DNA of 64,000 bases. It comes from an uncultured Prevotellaceae bacterium. Its GTDB lineage: Bacteria; Bacteroidota; Bacteroidia; Bacteroidales; Bacteroidaceae. Below are positions 55,171 through 63,122 of the stretch, in pieces. Below the pieces are notes generated by a model. The model saw only the letters and a list, made by a program, of their open reading frames with translations. It did not search any database and was not told where the DNA came from. The stretch's first letter is position 1. The number at the start of each line of letters is the position of its first letter. The position numbers and the translations under genes were made by a program. The stretch lies in contig ONFA01000004.1 in the NCBI GenBank assembly GCA_900316975.1, positions 1-64,000 on the forward strand, in the 5' to 3' direction.

Positions 55171-56238
55171 ATGAGTAATCAAGTAAAACTGGATCCACAC
55201 GGTATAGCACTGATGCAGCAGTTCCGCGAACTGTTGCCCACACTTGAACAATTAGGAAAGAAAGCCTATGACCTGCTGTGTGATGCCCTTCACGAACAAG
55301 GTATCTACGTAACAGCTGTGGAACATAGAGTGAAAAAAGAAGCATCGCTGGCAAAAAAACTGGAACTGAAAGGAGCGAAATACAAGAGCATTGATGATGT
55401 GACCGACCTTGTAGGACTGCGCATCATCACTTTCTACACTGACGAGGTGGACAAAGTTGCAGCCATCGCCAAACGCATCTTCGACATCGACTGGAAAGAG
55501 AGCGTGGACAAACGCAAATTGCATAAATTTGACACCTTTGGCTACAACTCCCTTCATTACATTTGTCGTCTGAAAGAAGGTGGTCCCCGCTTCGAACTGC
55601 AAATGCGCACGGCCCTGCAACACGTATGGTCCACTATTGAACACGACATCGGCTACAAAACCGATGTCAAGATTCAAAATGAATATCTGCGGCAATTCAG
55701 TCGTCTGGCTGGAACACTGGAACTGGTTGACAACGAGTTCAGCCGTCTGCGCACCGAAATCACCAACTACCGACGTCAAATGAAGGCATTGCTGAAGAAC
55801 GGGCAACTTGACGATGTGCTCCTGTCTTCCGACTCTTTTCGCAGTTATCTCGAATTGAATCCCTTCGACCGGCTGAACAAACACATAGCAGCGGTCAATC
55901 AGGCAGAGTTGTACCCTGTCTCTATGATGCCCTTCCTTTCCATCTTCGAATCCTTCGGGTTCGAAACTCTCGGCGACGTGCAACGATTTATCGAGGAAAA
56001 CAGCGAAGATGCCTACCAACTGGCACTTTCACAACTCGCCATTACCGACCTCGACATACTCTCCACCACAGCGGCACCCCTCTATCTCTGTCAGGTGTAT
56101 GCACTGAAGCATGATGATAGTCGTAAACGTCTGATTTTCATTTACGACACGCTCAACGGAAAAACCGATTCCAACATCACACAAGCAGACATGATGCTGG
56201 AACAAGCCAAGACACTCCCCTTCATGCATTCCGAATAA
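55171..56238 (+). CDS. Small alarmone synthetase (RelA/SpoT-domain protein)
   Basis: The 355-residue protein has one synthetase domain (about 30-175): G-loop RVKKEASLAKKL (53-64), DLVGLRIITFY (79-89), GYNSLHYICRL (124-134) and ELQMRTALQHVWSTIEHDIGYK (142-163), with the conserved acidic/aromatic residues intact. It has no HD hydrolase, TGS or ACT domain. The C-terminal half (about 175-355) is a helical region of unknown role, longer than in typical small synthetases (about 210-260 residues). It is divergent from the long rel gene, so both alarmone sources share one intergenic region. Confidence 0.87.
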   Translation: MSNQVKLDPHGIALMQQFRELLPTLEQLGKKAYDLLCDALHEQGIYVTAVEHRVKKEASLAKKLELKGAKYKSIDDVTDLVGLRIITFYTDEVDKVAAIAKRIFDIDWKESVDKRKLHKFDTFGYNSLHYICRLKEGGPRFELQMRTALQHVWSTIEHDIGYKTDVKIQNEYLRQFSRLAGTLELVDNEFSRLRTEITNYRRQMKALLKNGQLDDVLLSSDSFRSYLELNPFDRLNKHIAAVNQAELYPVSMMPFLSIFESFGFETLGDVQRFIEENSEDAYQLALSQLAITDLDILSTTAAPLYLCQVYALKHDDSRKRLIFIYDTLNGKTDSNITQADMMLEQAKTLPFMHSE

Positions 56239-56542
56239 TAATCACTAAAACAAGGCAAACAAGGATACATAGTTTTGCAATCACGTCATCCTCCTGTCAC
56301 CAAGACACGGTGATGTGACAGTGTTTCAATGTGAAAGTCCCCATCTTCCCACATGATATTACTTACGATTTATCATCAGCCTATTCCCCTCGCTCTGTTT
56401 CTTGAAAAATGCGATTTTGTTTTTTTTCGACATTCCACACACATAATCACGTGAGAAAAGAGGATTGGCAAAGAAATGCAAGAGAAAAGAGGGTGAATCT
56501 CGCGGAAATTCCATATATTTGCAGCATAAAAAGGATGAGTCG
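56239..56542. other. Intergenic region between the alarmone synthetase and aguB
   Basis: About 300 bp without a convincing ORF. It holds the aguB -7 box at 56514-56521 and an imperfect TCACC/GGTGA inverted repeat near 56296-56312 without a U-run. I saw no RNA gene. Confidence 0.5.
56514..56521 (+). promoter_or_regulatory. -7 box of the aguB promoter
   Basis: TATATTTG; predicted start near 56528, 15 nt before the ATG at 56543. It excludes an upstream in-frame start at 56465. Confidence 0.55.
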
Positions 56543-57418
56543 ATGAAAATAGGTATTGTACAGCACAAGTGCAGGGCTGATGTGGAAACGAATATCGCAC
56601 ACATCGAGCAGGGCATCAGAAAGGCAGCCGCCGAGGGGGCTGAACTGGTGGTGCTACAAGAACTGCACAATTCTCTTTATTTTTGCCAGACGGAGAACAC
56701 GGAACTTTTTGATTTGGCAGAACCTATTCCTGGACCTTCGACTGAGCGTTTCGGGAAATTGGCAAAGGAGTTAGGTGCGGTGATTGTCACATCACTGTTT
56801 GAACGAAGGGCTACAGGATTGTACCACAACACAGCGGTGGTGATAGAAAAGGATGGTACAATGGCGGGCAAGTACCGCAAGATGCACATTCCTGACGACC
56901 CTGCCTACTATGAGAAGTTTTATTTCACCCCGGGCGATCTCGGTTTCCACCCCATCCAAACGAGTGTGGGATGCCTGGGGGTACAGGTGTGTTGGGACCA
57001 GTGGTATCCAGAAGGTGCTCGACTTATGGCACTGCAAGGTGCCGAACTCCTCATCTACCCTACTGCCATCGGATATGAATCGTTAGATACACCCGAAGAG
57101 CAAGAACGCCAACGCGAAGCATGGATGACCGTGCAACGGGGGCATGCTGTGGCAAATGGACTTCCTGTCATTGCAGTGAACCGTACAGGACATGAGCCTG
57201 ACCCTTCAGGACAGACGAACGGTATCCAATTCTGGGGTAGCAGTTTTGTGGCAGGACCACAAGGGGAAATTCTCTACCAAGCCCCGACCGATGAAGAAGT
57301 GGTGAAAGTTATTGATGTGGATCTGCAGCGTAGTGAGAATGTACGTCGCTGGTGGCCTTTCCTTCGTGACCGCCGCATTGAAGAATTCAAAGGACTCTCT
57401 CAACGCTATATTGATTGA
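56543..57418 (+). CDS. aguB: N-carbamoylputrescine amidase
   Basis: The 291-residue nitrilase-superfamily enzyme hydrolyses N-carbamoylputrescine to putrescine in the agmatine route. The catalytic triad is seen: Glu 40 in VVLQELHN, Lys 113 in KYRKMHIPDDP and Cys 150 in VQVCWDQWYPEGAR. The block PDDPAYYEKFYFTPGD near 117-131 and WWPFLRDRRIEEF near the C-terminus are typical of AguB rather than other nitrilases. In related genomes aguB usually neighbours aguA (agmatine deiminase); no aguA is within this window. A palindromic repeat element follows. Confidence 0.9.
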   Translation: MKIGIVQHKCRADVETNIAHIEQGIRKAAAEGAELVVLQELHNSLYFCQTENTELFDLAEPIPGPSTERFGKLAKELGAVIVTSLFERRATGLYHNTAVVIEKDGTMAGKYRKMHIPDDPAYYEKFYFTPGDLGFHPIQTSVGCLGVQVCWDQWYPEGARLMALQGAELLIYPTAIGYESLDTPEEQERQREAWMTVQRGHAVANGLPVIAVNRTGHEPDPSGQTNGIQFWGSSFVAGPQGEILYQAPTDEEVVKVIDVDLQRSENVRRWWPFLRDRRIEEFKGLSQRYID

Positions 57419-57441
57419 CACAATTTTCGGAAGTCATATAA

Positions 57442-57675
57442 ACCACAGATTTGGCTTCGCCGAGCTAAAGGCTCTCAGATTACACGGATTTTTTGCTGAA
57501 AGAAATTTTGACAAATGTCACAGATTTCTGCTTTCTTGACGAAAGCCCATCCGGATGACTTCAAGAGTCGGTACGACTCTAATCTGTGAAATCAAGATGG
57601 AACCTTTAGCGTAGCCAATCTGTGTAATAGCCTACCTCTGCGGATAAAATCTGACTAATCCGTGTAATCTGTGGT
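57442..57675. repeat. 234-bp inverted-repeat-bounded element
   Basis: Outer arms ACCACAGATT (57442-57451) and AATCTGTGGT (57666-57675). Next arms CAGATTACACGGATT (57476-57490) and AATCCGTGTAATCTG (57657-57671), 15 bp perfect. Internally there are further AATCTGTG copies (57581, 57618), CATCCGGATG at 57549 and AGAGTCG-GTA-CGACTCT at 57564-57580. There is no ORF. It resembles a non-autonomous (MITE-like) repeat and fills most of the gap after aguB. Confidence 0.7.
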
Positions 57676-57726
57676 GAAAAAAGAACGCCCGAAACTTAAA
57701 TTGATTGATATAAACAACCAGTATTG

Positions 57727-57778
57727 TGGAAAAAATGACCACGTCATAATTGAATTGCTAATTATGACGTGGTCATTT
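57727..57778 (-). terminator. Terminator between aguB and the GHL10 gene
   Basis: An 18-bp perfect stem, AAATGACCACGTCATAAT (57733-57750) with ATTATGACGTGGTCATTT (57761-57778). On the minus strand it ends in a run of six T, so it mainly serves the leftward GHL10 gene. Confidence 0.8.
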
Positions 57779-57794
57779 AATATATAGGTTCAAC

Positions 57795-59285
57795 TTAAAG
57801 TTTCACCTTTACGGGTTTGGATTCGTTGTGCAAACGGTCAAGGGAGGTGACGACCAATGTTGAGCCCTTCGGCACAACAGGAATGGTAACCGTGTTTGCA
57901 CTGGTGATGGCAACGATGCGATCAGCATCTTCCATATCTATTTTCTCCCCTTTGTTGAAGAGATAGACGACAAATTGGCGAGCACGGTCAAGTTCCTTCT
58001 TGGCACGTGGTGCTTCCCATGTGACAACCGTACCTGTCATGGCATATTTGGACACCTGCACATTCTTGGGTTTCTTTGGTGCTTTCTTGTCGATGAATGT
58101 CATCAGAGGCTGCAAGGCAGGTGTGGAATGATACACTTGCTCCAAGACGGTGCGGTAGTTCCCTGGATTGTTCACACAGGCAGCGGCGTACCACTGGCAT
58201 GACCCCTGAATGTTAGGAAGGGCACGTTGCAGGTTATACTTAATCATCATCTGATGGGAGTTAGGATCGGTAGGGTCCACACCCTGCACAGTGCGCTCAA
58301 TGTCTTGTCCGATGAAGAGCGGGCGTTGACCGCAATAATCATTCCACCAATTGACAAGCACCTCATAATCTGCTGCTTTTGTGCCAAGATTCCAATAGAC
58401 TTGTGGAATATTGTAGTCAATCCAGCCTTGTTTCACCCAATAAACGATGTCAGCGTACAGATCATCGTAGTTCTGTGTACCCGAAGTGGCACTACCCTCC
58501 GGACAATTCTGACCCGTTGGACTGTTGCGATAAATGCCGAACGGTGAAATGCCAAACTTCACCCAAGGTTTCACTTCACGCACCAGTTGATGGAGGTCAC
58601 GGATGAGCAAGTTTACATTGTCACGTCTCCAATCTTCGATAGAAGCAAAACCTCGAGGATCTGTCTGGAAATTTGCCTGGTCAGGCAACGGGAGTCCCTT
58701 CACGGGATAAGGGTAGAAATAGTCATCCATGTGAATGCCATCAACATCGTAGTGTGTGAGGATATCCTCAACCACCATGCAGGTGTAGGTGCGATTTTCA
58801 GCAATGCCAGGATTGAAGATATAAAGTCCGTCATATTCAAACATACGTTCAGGATGACGAACGGCAGCATGATTCTGTGCCAAAGCGGTGGTTCCTTTAG
58901 TTTTGGCACGATAGGGATTGATCCACGCGTGGCATTCCATCTCACGTTTATGGCACTCTGCCACCATCCATGCCAAAGGGTCCCATCCATCAGCAGGTGC
59001 CACACCTTGTGTGCCTGTCAGGTAGCGTGACCAAGGCTCATAGGAAGACTTGTAGAGTGCATCACCTTCGGCACGCACTTGAAAGAGGATGGCATTGATG
59101 CCACACTGCTGGAGGGTATCGAGTTGGGAGGAAAGCATCTGACGAATCTGTGCAGGGGTCTTACCCAGATATTGACCATTGACACACTGAATCCATGCGC
59201 CACGAAACTCACGTTTGGGGTTAGTGATGGCGAAGGAAACGAAAAGTGAGAAACTAAAAGTGAAAAGTAATAGTATCTTCTTCAT
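57795..59285 (-). CDS. Secreted GHL10-family (GH10-like, YngK-type) putative glycoside hydrolase
   Basis: The 496-residue protein has a signal peptide (about 1-19) and a (beta/alpha)8 domain (about 26-370) typical of GHL10/DUF187: REFRGAWIQCVNGQY, CGINAILFQVRAEGDALYKS, ECHAWINPYRA, VDGIHMDDYFYPYP with candidate Asp acids, WVKFGISPFGIYRNSP and WIDYNIPQVYWNLGT. A fibronectin-like C-terminal domain (about 400-496) follows. A peptidoglycan- or glycan-directed role is suspected for relatives; no substrate is proven here. It is 63 bp downstream of the PLD gene. Confidence 0.87.
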   Translation of the reverse strand: MKKILLLFTFSFSLFVSFAITNPKREFRGAWIQCVNGQYLGKTPAQIRQMLSSQLDTLQQCGINAILFQVRAEGDALYKSSYEPWSRYLTGTQGVAPADGWDPLAWMVAECHKREMECHAWINPYRAKTKGTTALAQNHAAVRHPERMFEYDGLYIFNPGIAENRTYTCMVVEDILTHYDVDGIHMDDYFYPYPVKGLPLPDQANFQTDPRGFASIEDWRRDNVNLLIRDLHQLVREVKPWVKFGISPFGIYRNSPTGQNCPEGSATSGTQNYDDLYADIVYWVKQGWIDYNIPQVYWNLGTKAADYEVLVNWWNDYCGQRPLFIGQDIERTVQGVDPTDPNSHQMMIKYNLQRALPNIQGSCQWYAAACVNNPGNYRTVLEQVYHSTPALQPLMTFIDKKAPKKPKNVQVSKYAMTGTVVTWEAPRAKKELDRARQFVVYLFNKGEKIDMEDADRIVAITSANTVTIPVVPKGSTLVVTSLDRLHNESKPVKVKL

Positions 59286-59303
59286 ACTGTTTTAGAATTG
59301 AAG

Positions 59304-59338
59304 GTTGAGAGTTGAGAGTTTAGAGTTGATAGTTAGGG
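59304..59338. repeat. Five heptamers between the PLD and GHL10 genes
   Basis: GTTGAGA, GTTGAGA, GTTTAGA, GTTGATA, GTTAGGG: a 7-bp period, of the same GTTTAGA family as 3771 and 22569. It lies downstream of the PLD gene stop (59349) and upstream of the GHL10 start. Confidence 0.6.
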
Positions 59339-59348
59339 TTAGGGGCAA

Positions 59349-60569
59349 TCACAACCAAGGTGTAAGCAGATTGCCAAACCAACCCTGGAATTTTTTGCCA
59401 GTAGAACGCGTGCTCCAATACCCTTTTTGCATGGGCGTGGACGACTTGAGCTGTTCATTAAAGAGGTCTGTCAGTTCTTTGGTGACTTTCTTGTTGAAGA
59501 TGACTGTGTTGACTTCGTAGTCACATCGGAGAGAACGGGCATCCATATTACTGGAACCTATGGTGCAGTAGAGGTCATCAACCATCATAATTTTGGTGTG
59601 GTGGAAACCGCCATGGAAGAGATATACCTTGGCACCACGTTTGGCAAGGTTGTTGCCTACATAGTGGGAGGCTTCAGGAGTGAGAGGAATGTCGCTCTTT
59701 GCAGAAAGGAGTATCTGTACATCCACTCCACGGTCAATCGCACGTTTCAGTGCCTTCCTCACTTTGTGGGTGGGTACGAAATAGGGATTGATGATGAGCA
59801 CTTTATGTTGGGCAGTATTGAGCATCTCGGCAAAGAGGTCACGGATGGCATCGGCACTGCGCTGAGGGTGGCGGTCAACAATGGCAACTCGCAGATTGTC
59901 TTGACTTGGAATAGTAGCAGGGAAATACTTTTCGCCGGCAATATATTCTTTCGTTGCCTTATACCACATACGGCAGAAGATTTCATGCAATTCGTTCACC
60001 ACAGGACCTTCGATGTGCATGTGCATGTCGTGCCAATCGCCGATTCCAGGAATACCCTCAATGTAATAATCTGCTACATTCATACCACCAGTATAGGCTA
60101 TCTTACCATCAATGACCACAATCTTTCTGTGGTCACGCGGAATGATGTGGTTAACCCAAGGGAAGCGAATGGGGTCAAACTTAACCAACTTAATGCCCAA
60201 AGCATTGATGGAGTCGTGCATGTGAGCCTTGATGGGTTGGTTGTTGGAAGCATTGCCGAAAGCATCGTAAAGGGCGCGGACTTCCACGCCTTCAGCGGCT
60301 TTCTGTGCTAAGAGATGAAACAAGAGCCCTGCAATGGAGTCATTGCGGAAGTTGAAATATTCGAGGTGGATGAAAGACTTGGCATTGCGTACAGCCTCAA
60401 ACATGTCTTCGAACTTGTCATGTCCAGTCTTCAGGAGTCGGACGGAATTGCCATCACAAATCTTGACTCCTTTTGTCCGAAGGTGGGCTGCCATGATGGA
60501 ATCGGATGTTTGAGCGCAGACACATGCCATCTGGATGCCAAGTATCAATAATAGTAATAGTCTTCTCAC
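59349..60569 (-). CDS. Phospholipase D / cardiolipin synthase-family protein
   Basis: The 406-residue protein has a signal peptide (about 1-19) and two PLD active sites: HRKIVVID near 146-153 and HHTKIMMVDD near 320-329, both with complete HxKxxxxD. The N-terminal half contains HLEYFNFRNDSIAGLL and the C-terminal half NPYFVPTHKVRKALKRAIDRGVDVQILL. The domain order fits cardiolipin synthases, but those normally have two N-terminal membrane helices; here there is a cleavable signal instead, so it may be periplasmic and cut or transfer phospholipids there. It lies 4 bp after the ung stop. Confidence 0.83.
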   Translation of the reverse strand: MRRLLLLLILGIQMACVCAQTSDSIMAAHLRTKGVKICDGNSVRLLKTGHDKFEDMFEAVRNAKSFIHLEYFNFRNDSIAGLLFHLLAQKAAEGVEVRALYDAFGNASNNQPIKAHMHDSINALGIKLVKFDPIRFPWVNHIIPRDHRKIVVIDGKIAYTGGMNVADYYIEGIPGIGDWHDMHMHIEGPVVNELHEIFCRMWYKATKEYIAGEKYFPATIPSQDNLRVAIVDRHPQRSADAIRDLFAEMLNTAQHKVLIINPYFVPTHKVRKALKRAIDRGVDVQILLSAKSDIPLTPEASHYVGNNLAKRGAKVYLFHGGFHHTKIMMVDDLYCTIGSSNMDARSLRCDYEVNTVIFNKKVTKELTDLFNEQLKSSTPMQKGYWSTRSTGKKFQGWFGNLLTPWL

Positions 60570-60573
60570 TTTC

Positions 60574-61239
60574 TTACCAATTAATGGGTTCTATCTGATG
60601 TTGCTGCAAGTATTGGTTGCAAATGCTGAAATGATGATTGCCAAAAAATCCGCGGTAGGCAGATAAAGGCGATGGGTGAGCAGAACGGAGAATGCAATGC
60701 TTCGTGCCATCTATCAGTGCAGCCTTGCTCTGTGCATAACTGCCCCAAAGGATAAACACAACATGTTCACGTTCAGCACTGACCAAACGAATGACAGCAT
60801 CAGTGAATGCCTCCCAACCATGTTTCTGGTGACTGGCTGCCATGTGAGCCCGCACTGTCAGAGTGGCATTGAGCAGCAACACACCCTGCTCAGCCCATCG
60901 GGTCAGATTACCCGATTGCGGAACAGGTTTGCCGAGGTCGGTTTGTATCTCTTGAAAGATGTTGCGAAGTGAGGGAGGAAAGGGAACTCCATCGTTAACC
61001 GAGAAGCACAATCCGTGTGCTTGTCCAGGTTCGTGGTAAGGATCTTGTCCGATGAGCACCACCTTCACCTTGGGCAACGGACAGAGATTGAAGGCATTGA
61101 AGATGAGTGCGCCAGGGGGATAGCATGTACCCTGTGCATATTCAGTCTTGACGAACTGGATGAGTTCCTCAAAATAAGGCTTGTCAAACTCCGGCTGAAG
61201 TTTCTCAAGCCACGATGCCTCTATCTGTACCTTTGCCAT
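60574..61239 (-). CDS. ung: Uracil-DNA glycosylase
   Basis: Ung (221 residues) removes uracil from DNA. It has the water-activating loop [17 protein letters not shown] (64-80, catalytic Asp 66), [20 protein letters not shown], and the Leu-loop [17 protein letters not shown] near 195 (normally HPSPLSA, intact). The start at 61239 is used because [10 protein letters not shown] is the natural N-terminus and it sits 5 bp after the PqqD stop; an in-frame GTG/ATG at 61275 would overlap pqqD. It is in the operon with PqqD and the PLD-type protein, probably for position rather than function. Confidence 0.95.
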   Translation of the reverse strand: MAKVQIEASWLEKLQPEFDKPYFEELIQFVKTEYAQGTCYPPGALIFNAFNLCPLPKVKVVLIGQDPYHEPGQAHGLCFSVNDGVPFPPSLRNIFQEIQTDLGKPVPQSGNLTRWAEQGVLLLNATLTVRAHMAASHQKHGWEAFTDAVIRLVSAEREHVVFILWGSYAQSKAALIDGTKHCILRSAHPSPLSAYRGFFGNHHFSICNQYLQQHQIEPINW

Positions 61240-61244
61240 TCTTT

Positions 61245-61514
61245 TCAAATTTCCACCAGGCCAGCTTTCTCCCAAGATGCCAGAAGTTGCTTTACATCGG
61301 CACGTGCCTGTGCCTCTTCCACATCATATTCATCCAAAAGCATCCTTACCACCTCATCTTCTGTAAATGTTTTTCCCTCCACCTGATTCCAGATAAAGGC
61401 TGCAGATTCATTCAGGGTGATGACTTTGGTAAAGTCGATATTCTCCACACCATGTGCGATGATAATGTGCTCACCACACACATCTCGCAATTCAAAACCA
61501 TTCTTAATCTTCAT
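61245..61514 (-). CDS. PqqD-family protein
   Basis: The 89-residue protein is a PqqD/RRE-like peptide chaperone fold: [78 protein letters not shown]. In RiPP pathways this winged-helix domain binds leader peptides for modifying enzymes. No radical SAM, cyclodehydratase or precursor gene is next to it here. Its companions are the SipW-like peptidase, HprK-like kinase and clostripain. It is followed by ung (5 bp). Confidence 0.85.
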   Translation of the reverse strand: MKIKNGFELRDVCGEHIIIAHGVENIDFTKVITLNESAAFIWNQVEGKTFTEDEVVRMLLDEYDVEEAQARADVKQLLASWEKAGLVEI

Positions 61515-61555
61515 ATTATATATGTATTTATTCGACTCTCGCAGGCTCCGTCTCG

Positions 61556-61665
61556 TACGATTTTACGGTCGCTTCGCTTGACGGTTCTACGATTTTACGG
61601 TGATTAATCCATAACCTTTGAGTATAATAACCGCATAACCGAACAGCCTCATAACCGCATAACCG
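61556..61665. repeat. Repeats in the PqqD-peptidase gap
   Basis: TACGATTTTACGGT occurs at 61556-61569 and 61588-61601 (32 bp apart). ATAACCGC octamers occur in tandem pairs at about 61627-61641 and 61651-61665. The 187-bp gap holds no other supported feature; a 21-30-codon minus-strand frame across it is discussed separately. Confidence 0.65.
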
Positions 61666-61701
61666 CCCAAGTTGAGCACTTGCGAAAACTTGAGTGTATA
61701 T

Positions 61702-62181
61702 TTATTTTGTTCTTTTCCATCTTTCAGGCCACTGATGTAGCCACAACAAGCGATACAATGCCAATAGCCAGCGGCGAACAGGATACAGTTTGGGCCATAT
61801 TGCCGAGTAGCATTTCCAAGTCCTTGAGGTAGTTAGCTTGTAGGTTTTTCCCTTCCGCACCACTTGCACCAATTTCGCCCGCACATTCTCCTTTGGAAAG
61901 ATCTCGGTCCCCTTCACATTTCCGTCCCCCCTCATGGTCACCACCCCATTCTCCATCTTCTCAATGCGGTGGCACACGAAATGTCCCTCTGTCACCTCTG
62001 CCAATATCACATCACCCACAGCCAACCGATCCACCTTCCCAAACACCAACTTGTCTCTTCCATCCTCGATAAAGGGACGCATACTATTGCCTCGCGCCAC
62101 AATTGTGGCTTGATGCCCCTCCTCTATCAACTGCACCACCTGAGGAAGGAATATGCTATTATCGACAGCCAGCTTCTGCAT
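61702..62181 (-). CDS. S24/S26-family peptidase, SipW-like
   Basis: The 159-residue protein fits the Ser/His-type signal peptidases: catalytic Ser 33 in VARGNSMRPF, His 71 in GHFVCHRIEK and RGDGN (Asp 86). This Ser-His arrangement with GDVIL between marks the SipW/archaeal class rather than LexA-like Ser-Lys. It lacks the usual N-terminal membrane anchor; a hydrophobic and aromatic C-terminal helix (about 130-152: WPKLYPVRRWLLALYRLLWLHQWPE) could attach it to the membrane. It lies 25 bp after the HprK-like gene in a leftward operon. Confidence 0.82.
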   Translation of the reverse strand: MQKLAVDNSIFLPQVVQLIEEGHQATIVARGNSMRPFIEDGRDKLVFGKVDRLAVGDVILAEVTEGHFVCHRIEKMENGVVTMRGDGNVKGTEIFPKENVRAKLVQVVRKGKTYKLTTSRTWKCYSAIWPKLYPVRRWLLALYRLLWLHQWPERWKRTK

Positions 62182-62206
62182 GAAATCAAGCTTTAATTCT
62201 CAACAA

Positions 62207-63100
62207 TCAACTCTCACCCGACATTGCCCGATAACTCATCCATACGGCTTCCTCATTAGGCAAGTTTTCCAAAAAGAAAGTAGGCACCAGTTCCAGCAAT
62301 CTGGTCACAGTGTCGCTCGTTCCCACATAGTCACGCCTGTCCCACTTCATCACCGAGCAAGAAGGCAGCAAGGACACAAAACCCTCCACCGCAGTCATGC
62401 GATGTATCTTGTTATAGGGTGCCTGCTTCAGTTGCAGAAAACCACCAACAGGGGCCTCCACATTGCGATAGCAGGGAGTCTTTCCGCTCCAAGGAGAGCC
62501 GAACACACGTGCCACCCCGTCCCCACACACCCTCACCACTGGATTGTCATCATTCATCAAGTCCGTGTCAGGGATATATTTCAACCACTTTTGCGTGTGG
62601 GTGCTCTTGCCTGTTCCACTCACGCCAAGGCACAAATAACCTCGTCCATCCTTTCTGATGACCGAAGCATGCATCAGCACCGTCATCTTGTCAGCGCCCG
62701 CAAAAGCATACATCATCATGACGGCATTGTTCAGCCCGAAATTGCGCATGGACTCATTACCATTCAGACACACATTGGCAAAGGAGAAATCAGCCTTGGC
62801 TTCTATCAGACAGCATTGCCTTCCCATCACGTCACTCACCATTATCTGATAGGATCCATCTTCCAAGATATAAACTCCATGATTGTTTCCTCCACAGTCA
62901 AACTGCCCAATCTCCTTACCCTTCTGCACCGGCCGCCAATTGTCATCCACATTCAGTTCGAAAAGCAGCGGCTCATCTGCAGCAGGAGTCTCATTCAACA
63001 GAAAAGGATCACTCGATGGCAGCAGAGCCCTCGTGTTCCTGTCATCACAAAAGTTCACACGGTAATTGTGTCGTCCCACCCGATAGTATATAGTCTCCAT
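62207..63100 (-). CDS. HprK-like serine kinase domain protein
   Basis: The 297-residue protein has a P-loop kinase domain (about 130-260) like HPr kinase/phosphorylase and PEP carboxykinase: VLMHASVI (139-146), GYLCLGVSGTGKSTHTQKWL (P-loop 159-167) and DTDLMNDDNPVV with acidic metal ligands. The first 120 residues form an unrelated beta-rich domain. Classical HPr regulation does not apply, since no HPr or phosphotransferase genes are nearby. Related kinases phosphorylate peptides in some lasso-peptide clusters, which may be relevant beside a PqqD gene. It is 22 bp after the clostripain stop. Confidence 0.78.
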   Translation of the reverse strand: METIYYRVGRHNYRVNFCDDRNTRALLPSSDPFLLNETPAADEPLLFELNVDDNWRPVQKGKEIGQFDCGGNNHGVYILEDGSYQIMVSDVMGRQCCLIEAKADFSFANVCLNGNESMRNFGLNNAVMMMYAFAGADKMTVLMHASVIRKDGRGYLCLGVSGTGKSTHTQKWLKYIPDTDLMNDDNPVVRVCGDGVARVFGSPWSGKTPCYRNVEAPVGGFLQLKQAPYNKIHRMTAVEGFVSLLPSCSVMKWDRRDYVGTSDTVTRLLELVPTFFLENLPNEEAVWMSYRAMSGES

Positions 63101-63122
63101 ATTTTTTTATTTTATCAGTATT

